Source: Opisthocomus hoazin (Eukaryota; Chordata; Aves; Opisthocomiformes; Opisthocomidae). From it: a stretch of 64,000 nt of DNA. Below, in pieces: positions 26,001 through 37,400 of this stretch. The translations under genes and the position numbers were made by a program. The notes beneath the pieces are model-generated. The model searched no databases. It was given only the letters and a program-made list of their open reading frames with translations, and was not told the origin of the DNA. The stretch is taken from assembly GCF_030867145.1 (NCBI RefSeq), contig NC_134420.1:8359823-8423822 (forward strand). The letters are read 5' to 3'. The number at the start of each line of letters is the position of its first letter. Within the stretch, counting starts at the first letter, position 1.

Positions 26001-29000
26001 GTTTAATTGAAAAAATCATATTTTTTTTCCATTTAGCCTGTACTGCCTAAACCAGACCCACCAATAATTTAAGGCAGGTGCATCACCTTCCTCCTCATAA
26101 CAAACTTGTAAAAGCAGTTCTTAAGGCAATCAAGAACAATCAGGAGCCATTATGCTCTAGTAGTATTTTGAATTGTCCTGTGCGTTGCCCTCTCTAACTC
26201 TTTTTAATTCACACGCATTTCAGAGAAAGGATACATCTGTGGCTGACCACAGTGAACTGCTTTTCTATCGTGCATGCATATTTCTTTGACAATACTACAT
26301 AAGTAGCACTTTGCAATAAATTCACAACAGTTTCTGAATTTCTTGCTTCTGGGGTCACTCTTCCTTACACTTACAGCTTCTACCGCCTACTTCCCCATGC
26401 TCTTCCTGAATGACTGCAGAGCTCAGTATGAACACGTTTTCTGCAGCCTTACAGCAGTATGATGAACAACGGAGTCTAGCCCAGCAAACCATACAGCAAA
26501 GGGCTGGTGTCCTCAGGGGATGCACTTTGCTGAACATATAGTCGTCTATATTTGCTACCCTACAAGTGGGCAAAAAATAAAGTATGTTGATTCCTATTGC
26601 ATTAAGTATCTGGATAAAGAGATGCGACATAAAATAGTGATGGAAGACAACACTCCGTCCCAACACTCCTAATTCATTAACATGAATTCATGTTTAGGCA
26701 CAGATTTTTCTTTTTTAATAAAAAATATACCTAAGTGTAGGTTATAGTAGAAAGAGACTATAATAATTAATCTCTGTGATGCACAGAAATACACGAATAT
26801 CATAGAAAAAATATTTCTAAATGTTATAGACTTTACATGTACAAACTACAACATCCAGCATGAAATACTGCAGCATTACTTCCATTAAATGAACAAATTT
26901 TTCAGAGGCAAAGAAGAAGCCACAGTTCTGAGAAGTTACAGACTAACAATAAACTATTTGTCATTTTATCTATCAATCTGTCATTACTGTATCAATTATG
27001 ACAATAACTAAATATTTCAGTTACTAAGTCAGAACAAAAACTGGATTCACAAGTTAGAGCTTGACTACTAGAAGACTTCTTCCAGTATGAAAAACGGAGA
27101 GCACAGATTTTGTTTAATCAACCCTGTTTTTCCAATACTTATCCTCAGTTAACAATCTTTAATCACAGACTGCATTTACACTATTTACATTTTCTGTAAC
27201 TAAGCCTCATTCTAAAATATATACTTTGTCTATGAATCTCTATTCATACAAAAATCCACAAAATGCAGTCTCTAATTTTAAGTAATGTAATGCCAAATGC
27301 TAATTCCAGATGACCAGTAGCTTCTCCCATTTAGTGACATCAAACACAAAGAAACTATACTTGTACCACATTTCCGTTAATAACAGAGACATCCAATAGA
27401 CTACCTTTCACCCAGAAGTCTGTTCAAGTGTATTCAAACTTTGCAGCTAGCAGAATCAGGCACCATAATCTGTGCCCATCAAGGTCACCAACTGTGCGTT
27501 CAGTAAAAATGCATCACCAGGACATGTTTAAGACACAAAAGGAAGAATGTCTGTGCTCAAGTTCAAATGCCTATACCAGGGTGCATGTTTGCGGTGCATG
27601 TGAACACTTACCGAAGACAACTGAAAGGCTACTAACCTAGACATAGACTAAAGACATGTCTAATCACTATTGAACACTTGATTATCACCATAAATTAATC
27701 AGAATTTTCTACCCAATACAGACTGAGCGAAGGTAGTATAATAAGCTTTTTTTTAATCAGGGGAAAAAAAAAAAAGTCATAATTATCTCAACCACGGGAC
27801 CACACTGACCACACTCAGTGCTTTTTTACCATCGACTGGTTTGTCTTTACATTTTAAGGGTGTTTTAAAGTATTTAATAGAAAACAGTCTTAACACCTAT
27901 TATTTGTATTGGCTTTCTGTTTAAAAATAGCAATTCTTTCCCTTTGCAACTTTTTTCAAGATTTAAATTTTTATAACTAGATAAACACCAGTATAAAACG
28001 CTGTATTATTCTCAACAGAATTTCAGTTTGCAGCACCGGGCAAAATAAGTCAGTAAATTTAGAAACTATCCATAATAATAATGAACTACATATTTAAGCC
28101 ATCTTGCATCATCAGCTCCCAAGCAGAACACATTAGCAAGTGATAGCACTAATCAGAATGCACTAAACCTTGATATTGCTTTTCATAATTAGAATGATTT
28201 TGTCAGTCATTTTAGGCCAAGTATTTAAGACAGAAAATTAAAAATATTATAACAACCAAAATCCTCAAACCTTGTGGGATTATTTTCCTCATTTCTCATG
28301 AAAGTAATTTTACTTGTGTACGTGCTTTTTTCTGCAGTCCTAACAAGAATGGCATCATAGCAAGAGAACCAGAACAAGAACCTGACTAGAAACAGAAGTA
28401 GAAAGAGGCTCTCTAGCTAGAAACCTTTAAGAAGATATTGAATTCATTCTTACATTGCTATCATTTTCCAAATCAGATTTCAGCTATCCATTTTAGATAG
28501 CATTTTACAATTGCTCTTGAGCCTATTTATATTCTTCAACTACTCATTTTGCTATGCAGTAAAGTAAGAGACACCTGAAAGATTAGTAATGATATTCTGA
28601 CTGGTTTACTGTAAAAGAAACTGAATATACCAAACGTAATTTCTTTTCTGCTAAAATTACACTTCCATGGCTAGTTACTGAGTTTTCTTATTAGGTCACA
28701 TATACTTAAGAAAACTGATATCCCACTAGTTCATTTTACTGACAACAGAACATTACCTCTCCCTGTTCAAGGCTTTGTATAAGATAAAAACCTAACATAT
28801 AGAAACGTCTCTCCAGTGATCAACTCTTAGCTCCCCAAGGGCAATTTAGTTCAAAATGCATACTGATACAGACTGAAAAAGAAGCAACCCTCGTGAATCA
28901 TCCCTCATTATCATAACTGATAATCAGTTTGGATTAGCACCAGAAAGTTCTAGCTAAAGGAACAGGGAGGACTCCTCACCTGGACTGGCATCCAGGGAGT

Positions 29001-31464
29001 CTGATCTTTCTTTCTTCCCTCTGAGGAGAACGCCTGGCAGTTACATACTCAAGCCCTTTTGGGACAAATCGTGTTGTCTTCTCACATATCTAGAAAAGGT
29101 GGCTGTTAAGTGACAAACAGACAAAATGCCTCATGTAAGTGGGGATTGCCTGCTCTCACAGCACTGTCTCTTCTACAAGCCCAGAGTCTCTGCAAAAGAA
29201 ACCAGGGAAGACTGAGTGGATTCAGAGCAAACAGCAGAGCGTGCCCAAGCAGATTCACCATCTCTGCAGCTCCCTTCGGGGTTTCCCCGGCAGCACTACA
29301 GGCCCCTGTAGTCACAGAGAAGCCCTGCAAATACGAGGTACTGGCAGTGTGCTGGCCTGCAAGGAGTACCAGAGCCTTTGCAGCAGTGCATCATTTCCAA
29401 GTGGTTCATTTTATCACTCATGACTATTTTGGGTCCATTAAATTTGAAAGCAGCTCCATGGCCTCTTCAATGGGTGGATGTAATATACACTATTCTTTAT
29501 ACAATAACAAGACAGAGACAGATTATAAATGGAATCTCCTGGATATTATCAGGGCAGATTATAATCTAAAACACTAACTATTTTTTAATAATTTGATGTA
29601 CAGTACTAGTAAATATTTTATGTTGATGACTGCCAGTCCACCAAGAGGTTTTCAGTGAACCACAGCATACAAAGCAGTGATAAATATCAAAGTCTCAAAA
29701 CTCAGGCTGTATATGATCAAATTGTTTGCTCCTAGGGAATAAAGCTTTAAAACAAACTCTGCATTTAAATGGAAATATTCCCCATGAACTTAACAAGAGT
29801 AGAAGGAATCAGGAAATAGTATGAGAAACACTGTAGTAAATTTAACCACAGCACTACAATTTAGCATTTTCTTCATTTAATACAATACCTTCTTCGTATA
29901 GGCTGAAAACACAAAATATAAAATATTACTGAGTATGTAAATCTCAAACCAGAAATCGCTGTAGGTGGTTTGGAACAAGTAAATGCTGTATTTATACAAG
30001 TACAGCATTCAGCAAGCATTTGTCAATATTAGTCAGTCATTGAGCAGGTCCCCTGCACTCCAGTACACTGAATACATGCCTGCATAATGATGGCTTGTTT
30101 ACGTGACATCTGGTGGGGAAAAAATATCACATCTGATACGAAAAATACAGAAATATTTTCATAAAACAAAAAATGCCAGAGGAATAGGACTGTTGTGTCC
30201 TTTTCATAACAAGTAGCATCACATCAGTATAATCCAGTCAGCCTAAAACATCAACTATAACAGATCTCCAGAACAGAAAATAAGTAGCTATGCAATTAAA
30301 CACAATTTCCCAAGAGTTGTAAAATTCAATTTCCTTCAGCTCTTTGTGTCTATAGAAAATAAAACTCAGGTAATTTCAAATGCATGCAGATGTTTGCTGT
30401 TAAGTAAACCAATTTATGATTTAAAGATCTGACCAAACAGCCTAATGTTTTCATTGCTTAGGGGCATTTTATATGTGCATAGTCCTAATAAATCTGCTTG
30501 TGAGCTGTACTTTACACATTATTCCTAAGAATAATGTCTGTAGAGCAAACAGTAATAAGGTTACAAGTCCTTATCCTCTATTCTCTTCTCAGTGTCATTG
30601 TATTAGAGTACCAAACTTTGTCTGCAACATTCTCAGCAATAAGAAAACCAAAAAGTAAATCCAAATGAAAATGAAAATTAACTTATAGGGGGAGGGAGGG
30701 GAGGGTATTGTACTAGACTCTAAAAAAGTCTCTGTTCTTTGCTTATATTAAATCATGAGGAATACGAAGTAAGTAAATGTCCCTTTCAGTTTTGGTTTGC
30801 AAAACCGAAAAACAAAACAAACCCCACCCTACAGACTCACTCTTCCACATGGCTGTTCTTTTCCATTTTAATTCCATCCCTTTAAGAAAGAAAATCACTT
30901 CAAGAAAACATTCCACAAATCCACCAATGTTACATTAATTTACAATAGCTGATGAACAGGTGTAGAAAAAAACACAGCTGTAGCACAATGCAATGGCATT
31001 CAAATGGATTTGTGTTATCTTAGGGCAGGAAAGAGTAGAGATACATTTCATAGTGATCCACATAAATATTCCTCCCTTGTATTCCAGGCCAGGCTGCTCC
31101 AGGTCCTGACCAAATTAGTTCAGAACTGGGTCAAATACCTGAGCACTGTGCCGTGTCCTGTATGAGCTGTGTCACATTAATGTACACTCCTAATTCCATT
31201 TGTAACTTCTGCATTGCTGACCTCTTCCCTCTCCCAAAAACTAAGGCTACTTTTATACAGCCCATTATTAAAATCAGTCGTATGAACAGAGATGAGGCCA
31301 AGCTCCAAAACTTAGATTCCTACAGGTCTCTGTTTGGTTCTGATTTTTCAGGATCAGGTTCTGCAAAATGCTGCAGATTTCCTTATCTTTGTAAACAGGG
31401 ATCTGAATGCTGCAGAATGTGATGTCCTGCTTGATGCCTATTTCTGTGTAACAATGTATGTAAA
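23066..31464. other. Intergenic AT-rich DNA
   Basis: No recognisable gene. A stop-poor pocket at 29106-29577 is open in three frames (155 and 94 codons plus, 74 codons minus) without protein similarity that I can see. A short CR1-tail-like string (about 23900-23925) is too small to call. Contains the G-quadruplex motif at 30.69 kb. Confidence 0.75.
30688..30705 (+). other. G-quadruplex motif with single-base loops
   Basis: Four G-runs (5, 3, 4 and 3 G) separated each time by a single A. This meets the canonical G3+N1-7 rule with the shortest loops, which are the most stable class. It stands alone in AT-rich intergenic DNA with no nearby gene. Confidence 0.85.
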
Positions 31465-31866
31465 TGTCGTGGTTTAGCATGGCTGGATGTCAGGTGCCCA
31501 CCAAAGCTGCTCTCTCACTGCCCTCCTCAGCTGGACAGAGGAAAGAAAATACAACGAAAGGCTCATGGGTCAAGAAGGTCCCCCTCCTTCTGCACTGACC
31601 TTGGGGTCTACAGGGCTGTTGCTCTCTCATATTCTCACTCCTCTCTCCCACTGCAAAATGCCACTATGCAGGGATTTTTTTCTTCCTAACTATGTTATCC
31701 CAGAGGTGCTACCACCGTCGCTGATGAGCTCGGCCTAGGCCAGTGGCAGGTCCATCTTGGAGCTGACTGGCACTGGCTCTGTAGGACATGGAGGAAGCTT
31801 CTAGCAGCTTCTCACAGAAGCCATCTCTGTACCCCCCACCCAACCTTGCCACACAAAACCAGTACA
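31465..31866 (+). mobile_element. Solo LTR of an avian endogenous retrovirus
   Basis: About 400 bp beginning TGTCGTGG and ending near CA at 31866, moderately GC-rich within AT-rich flanks. The start, the central CTCACTCCTCTCTC portion and the 3' part (AAGCTTCTAGCAGCTTCTCA, then C-rich, then a CCTTGCCACACAAA end) match my recollection of a common neoavian LTR family. No gag, pol or env sequence adjoins it, so it is a solo LTR left by recombination. I see no clear target-site duplication. Exact ends are uncertain by a few bases, and family naming needs a repeat library. Confidence 0.75.
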
Positions 31867-34220
31867 AGATATTTACAAGATAATTTATATAGTTAAATAA
31901 TTTTTACATTTTTTTTTAATCATGGAGCACCTCTTTGTCTGTATGGGGTGGGGACAATAGAATTTTGAACATGTTTCTGTCGTAAGTATTTACTTGTGCA
32001 ATAACATCTAGTAAAACAGAAACACAATCCACCTCAAGCCATTTCAGGCAAGACCACTACCTGTAAATCCAGCAGGAAGAGAGAGGTGTCTGCACTTTCA
32101 GAAAGAACAAAGCAAGGCTTCTCCACAACCTGAAACACCATCGGTTACTGCAGAAGCAGAGTTATTTCTGTTGAGTTCTCCTTAATCCAGGGATTTTAAT
32201 ACATTATCCCCAAGTGTGTGAAACTCATTGTCAATTTGAAAAAATATAGTCTCTGATAGTAGCTGTATCAGCTTAAGAAATCTACCCTCAGCATTCTTCT
32301 CGCACAGCATGAGCAGACATCATTCAGACTCCGAGCAATGCAACCGCACGTTTTCCTGTTGGAGCCGAGCAGTTGCCTCTGCTGAAGCAGCAAGCTGTGA
32401 ATGGCATCACCAAGCAGCTCTTCCAATTCATTAAAAGTGGGACTTCTACTGTAGCCCTTCCTTCCTCTAAGGACTGTGTACCACTGACATATAAACCACT
32501 ACAGCACTGCCTTAACAGCATGCAGTAACAGGATGTAAACTGCCTATTTATAAAAAATTAGTTCCAAATGGAAAAAAGCTTTTAATCCTTTACAGTACAA
32601 AATGCCAGTCCTTAGAAACAGGAAGGTTCAAGATACAACAATTCAAAGGCTGGAAAGGATATAATAACGAATCTACCTCTGAAGGCAGCTGTGAACCTCT
32701 CTAATTAACTTAATATTAACACTAGTTACTGAAAAATCGTAACAAAAAACTCTTAACTTTGCTCACAGTACATTGAATTTGTGAAGTTTTCTGTCATTCT
32801 GGACTTAGTTCCTGAATCTTCTTGGACTCATTTGTCCCAGAAAGCCACATAAACTACGTGCTCATCACAGGAAGAGGATCCAGAGACTGCTCACAGCACT
32901 GCACCAAACACTGGGTATTCAGAGAAAGCCGAGAGGTTGCAGATGGCCATTACTCAAGGAGCCCTTTCCCAAGGGGAAGAGGAAAATGAAGGAAGGCATT
33001 GCAATATATTGCAATCTTTTGTTTAAGGCTTTTAATCCACACAGTTAGGAACAGATGGAGAACAAAGGAGCTCTCCATCCCCTTCATATTTTCATAGCTT
33101 ACAGTTGTTCCTCCCTGGGACTGCCAGTGGGCTAGAGAGGTGATAAGGATGGTTGAAGGCTGTATGAAGAAGCAAGCCTTAGGGAAGAGGTGGAGTTTTG
33201 CTTTGTGATCCTCAGAACTTAGCAAACCTTGGTGGTTGGTCTGATAGGGACTCTGGAATTCTCCAGCACTTTTGACTTTGCAGGCGTGGCAAAAACTCAG
33301 CTCCTTAGATATGCGGTTTCCCATCTGTGTGCATAAGTATTGGCAAAACCACTCTGGCTTTCTTCAAAACTATGGCATTCAGGTCCAATCTCCTTTTCAA
33401 CAACTAGTCATACTCTACATTCAGAACTTAAGTACAAACCACATAGGTCACCTCCCACCTTTGGCAAACAGAATAAGTGAAGAACATTCACACCACCCTT
33501 GTCTATAAAACATGGAGACAAACTGTATTTGGCATAAAAATTAGTCATTTTTTTAGATACCTTCTCAAGTATTTCAGCCATTACCATAAAATGATAGTAA
33601 CTGAGCTAAGGTATCTTATAATACATACAAGACACAAATTTCTAGATATTTCCCATGTCTGAGTATGTTTACCTTACACCAACACCTGCAACAGTTCCAA
33701 CAGTGACACTAGGTACTGAAAGCACAGCAAAAAAACTAATTATCTCAGTCAAAAGTTTAAAAAGTACTACAGATTGCTCCTTAACACCTTTCCAGATGTC
33801 AGTCGAAATCACAACATCATTAATTATTTCGCAGCTTCCTAGTAACAAATGATAGCATCTTTGGGACCCATCCATTCAACAGCTGAAAGCCAGCTTTGCC
33901 TTTGGTGTCATTCTGGCCTATCAGCACAAGTAAGCTGTGTACAGAAAGCTAGCAGCAACAAGTTTAAGAGAAGAATTGTAGATGTATTTGCATCAGCAAA
34001 GCCAGCAATCTAATGCTGAAGAAATAAGACCCAGGGATGCTTAAGAGACAAAAATCAAGAGCAGCCAAAAGCTCAACAAGTGTTGAGCTGAGTGTTTAAG
34101 GCTCTGAAAAATTCACATTTTCAATTTTGCCTGGAGCAATACAAACCTTGAGCGACAACTGCATCTTAGTAGAACAGACCTAGACCTAATAAATACGGTT
34201 ACCAGCAAATGCAAGGTTTA
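31867..34220. other. Intergenic DNA, no gene recognised
   Basis: A plus-strand frame at 32313-32525 is open for 71 codons without an early ATG and ends in TAA. A minus-strand frame of 124 codons (32950-33324) has no recognisable motif. No repeat family identified. Confidence 0.7.
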
Positions 34221-34450
34221 TGTGGGGGCCCAGAGTGCTCTAATAGGCCTTAATGGCCCTCACTAACTTCACTTGGTGCCTCCACCCACACCCCCTGCCT
34301 ATGGGTCCAGGAGCCCCATTTAAACCTGGTCCTGTGCCTTCAGCCTGAGCTATGATGCAGGGCTCAGCTGTGGGCTCCTGTGGGTGCCCTGCTCCGTGGG
34401 ACGGGCGCTGGCTGGCAAGGTCCCAGCCGTGAGGGCTTCTGACTCCCCAG
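34221..34450. repeat. GC-rich segment of probable dispersed-repeat origin, unclassified
   Basis: About 230 bp clearly more GC-rich than its flanks, with sharp compositional edges, a CCATTTAAACC stretch (about 34317-34326) and no convincing open frame. Composition and abrupt borders suggest an inserted element such as an LTR fragment. I cannot name a family with confidence. Confidence 0.35.
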
Positions 34451-37400
34451 CCGCTAGGAAAGAACCAGCCCTTGCTGCTCCCTAATGCTTTTCTTTACCG
34501 CCTCAAATTGCCATTCGTGTTATGTGCATTTTCAGTGTTAGTCTGACATCAAGAGAAGCTTTTCAGGCATAGAACTGAAGTCAAAAGCATCAGGAGTATT
34601 TCTTTAGACAATGCTACCATCTAAGATGCCTGACTATTAAGCAAACCTTTTAAACCACGTATAGTGTTTCATGTGCCAGTAAAACCAAGACTACGCTGGA
34701 AAACATTGTGGATTCTCTGGTCACCTCCCTTAGGTATAGTTCAAAAATTCAGAAAACCACAGGAATCAAAAAGGCTGAAATATAACTTATTCTTTCCTCT
34801 CAAAGAACAAAATCAGTAGTGCCATCAGGGCAGAAATTTTCAAAAACAGCTAGTGGTCTGAACATCTTAATTTCTGAGTGCCCAAAAATGAGACATTTTA
34901 AAATGCACTTTTTCTGCATTGATTCAAAACTAAATCTCTTTACAGCCGCTTCATTTCACTTAAGAATTGAGTTGTCCAATATCACTAATCAATTCTGGAA
35001 ATATTTTCTTGTAAGATAGATCAAAGAGCAACAAATTAGTACCATTTCTACTTACTAGTGTCTTTTCACATTGTCTACATATTTCAAAGTTAGGAAAAAT
35101 GGTAATCTTCCATTAAGCTACAAGCAACAAAAAATATTTTACTAGCCAGAGAAAACATTCTTGCCTTCTAACCTACTGAGTCATCATATCACTTATCAGA
35201 GCAGATGTTCACAAATTCAGTGGCATCAAAATAACGTCTTCTAGAAGATACTCAGAAGTGTTAAATCGCACTGTTCCTCTCTTTTACTGAAATCCTTGTA
35301 GCAATTTTGCCTTTAATTTTGTGATCCATAAGTCCTGAATCATAACAGTGCTTATAAGTAACTAATGGAAACAAATTCATACAGAACTAAATCCTGAAGT
35401 ATAAATTGCTATACAATATCCCTACTGTATTCTCTGCAGTAGGATAGATTCCTGCTAGAATAACATTTCTCTAAGCTTTTCACCTGGCACACAGTAAAAT
35501 ACAATGATGCCCTTTAAACATGCAATCAAAAATCTTTTCTACCCCTTCCCTGTGATGAAACAACATTTTTCTCAGTATATGTATCTGCAGCTAATACTTA
35601 AGAAAGACTTCAACAGAAAAGCTACTATTCCTTGGCCTCCTTTAGCCTGAAAATACGCAAGATTTCTGCTTTACAATAATGCCTTGCCATTTTGAATGCA
35701 AAGAGGGATCATCTTCCTTCATGCCTGAGACCTCAAAAATATTCAATATCTTAAATTCCGGATGAATTCAGGGCAAACTGAGGGCACCTTGAAAGTACAA
35801 GCCCATTAATGAAACAGAACTTACTCTGAAATATACAGTCTGTGGAATGCATAACTTGTTGCAATATAAATATATCTTACTGTATTTGGACAGAAAAACA
35901 AAAGGTACCTTTATTTCACATCAACAGTCCTTTGCAGTTTTCTGTATTCAGGCTCACTGTGCTACTCAGGCTCCACTGCGCAAGAAGAAACTATCACTGA
36001 ATGACACCCTGAATTCATTTCAAAGCTGTGCCAATAGGGAGACAATAAAAGGCAGAAGTTAAAGTTCATTCACATAGGGGATGAACCACATCAAGGACAG
36101 ATATCATAGACTCTGACTGAAAACAAACCTTCACTGATCTAAATGGAACAGAACTGAGACATGGTTGAACCCACAGTGCAGGGCAAGCATATACCACAGT
36201 GCATCAAGCAGGCATTTTTCTTCGATTGTACAAGGCAGAGGAGAAAAGGGAATGCTGTCGCCCCATGCATGTGGTTGAATTTCTTTCCAAAGCATGTCGC
36301 AGGGTGTTGCTCACCTAGCGATGAAGATGAACACGCAGTGAAACGCTCTGCAGCATCCCTCCTCTACAGCATAAGTCTGCCTTATTATCCTATCAATATA
36401 AATACAAACAAGGAAAAGCAATTGGCTTCTCGGTGGCCGTATACTGCAATACTAGGTAAAGCACAAGATATTTTAGATTACTTCAGTACAAGACCATTGG
36501 GCTTGAAGCAAGCACACTTAAAACTAATTAAAAGTACAGGAGTAGTACTGAACATGTCTTATTTGATTTTCTGAATTGAAAGCTACCACTCATGTCCAGG
36601 ATTATAATTTCAGAGTCGGTGTATGTTCTCCCATTGAAATAGCTTGTATAAGACTTGTTAGGACTAAATAAATAAATACCTTTTCTTAGCAATCAGAATA
36701 ATCTCAGAAGAAAGTATCTGTCCAAAATTAAACAGGCTTTTGGCATACCTCACTGAATCTATCCATCCTCCTCCCTACTCTCAACACAAATGCCCCAGGA
36801 ACTTTCAAATAAGAGATTAAAAACAGATACCTAAATCTATCCTGAATATGTGCTGTCACTTCCTACACTCCTTAGGGAATAACTGTAACACTTGGGAAAC
36901 CTGCTCCACCACAGCCTTCCTTTCAGCCGCAAGCGAATCACTTGGCCCCAAATGCAGGAATCATTTTGCAACCTAATTGCTAATGAAATGAACGGAAGTC
37001 AGATGTCTAAAAGCACATGTTGTGAGTGTGGACCTGAGGCCCTGTGTGGCTTAGGAACTAGCAGACTGTAGCCTTTGAGACCTCCCTGTCTAAATGGGTT
37101 ACATGGTATTTCAGAGCAAATAAGTTTAAAACTGTTTTGCACTCAGATAGGATAGTAGTGGTAGGAGCATGGATTTAACAGACAAGCTAAAAACTTCGCA
37201 GTACCCTCTCCCACCCCACCTGGTACCGCCTGGCGTAATATCTTCCCAGCTGCACGACCCAGTAGCAGCAGCTGATCTAAGACGCAGCTGCTGCTGCTCC
37301 TGAGGTCACAGAGGACCTAGAACAGACACAATGCATGAAGTACCTCTGTTGCAGTTGCAGATCTGTTCAACCAATTTGCCCCCAATTTGTTTTCAATGAC

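Noticed and set aside
36161..36574. 137-codon plus-strand open frame
   Set aside because: No recognisable domain, no splice or promoter context, and within chance length for this window.
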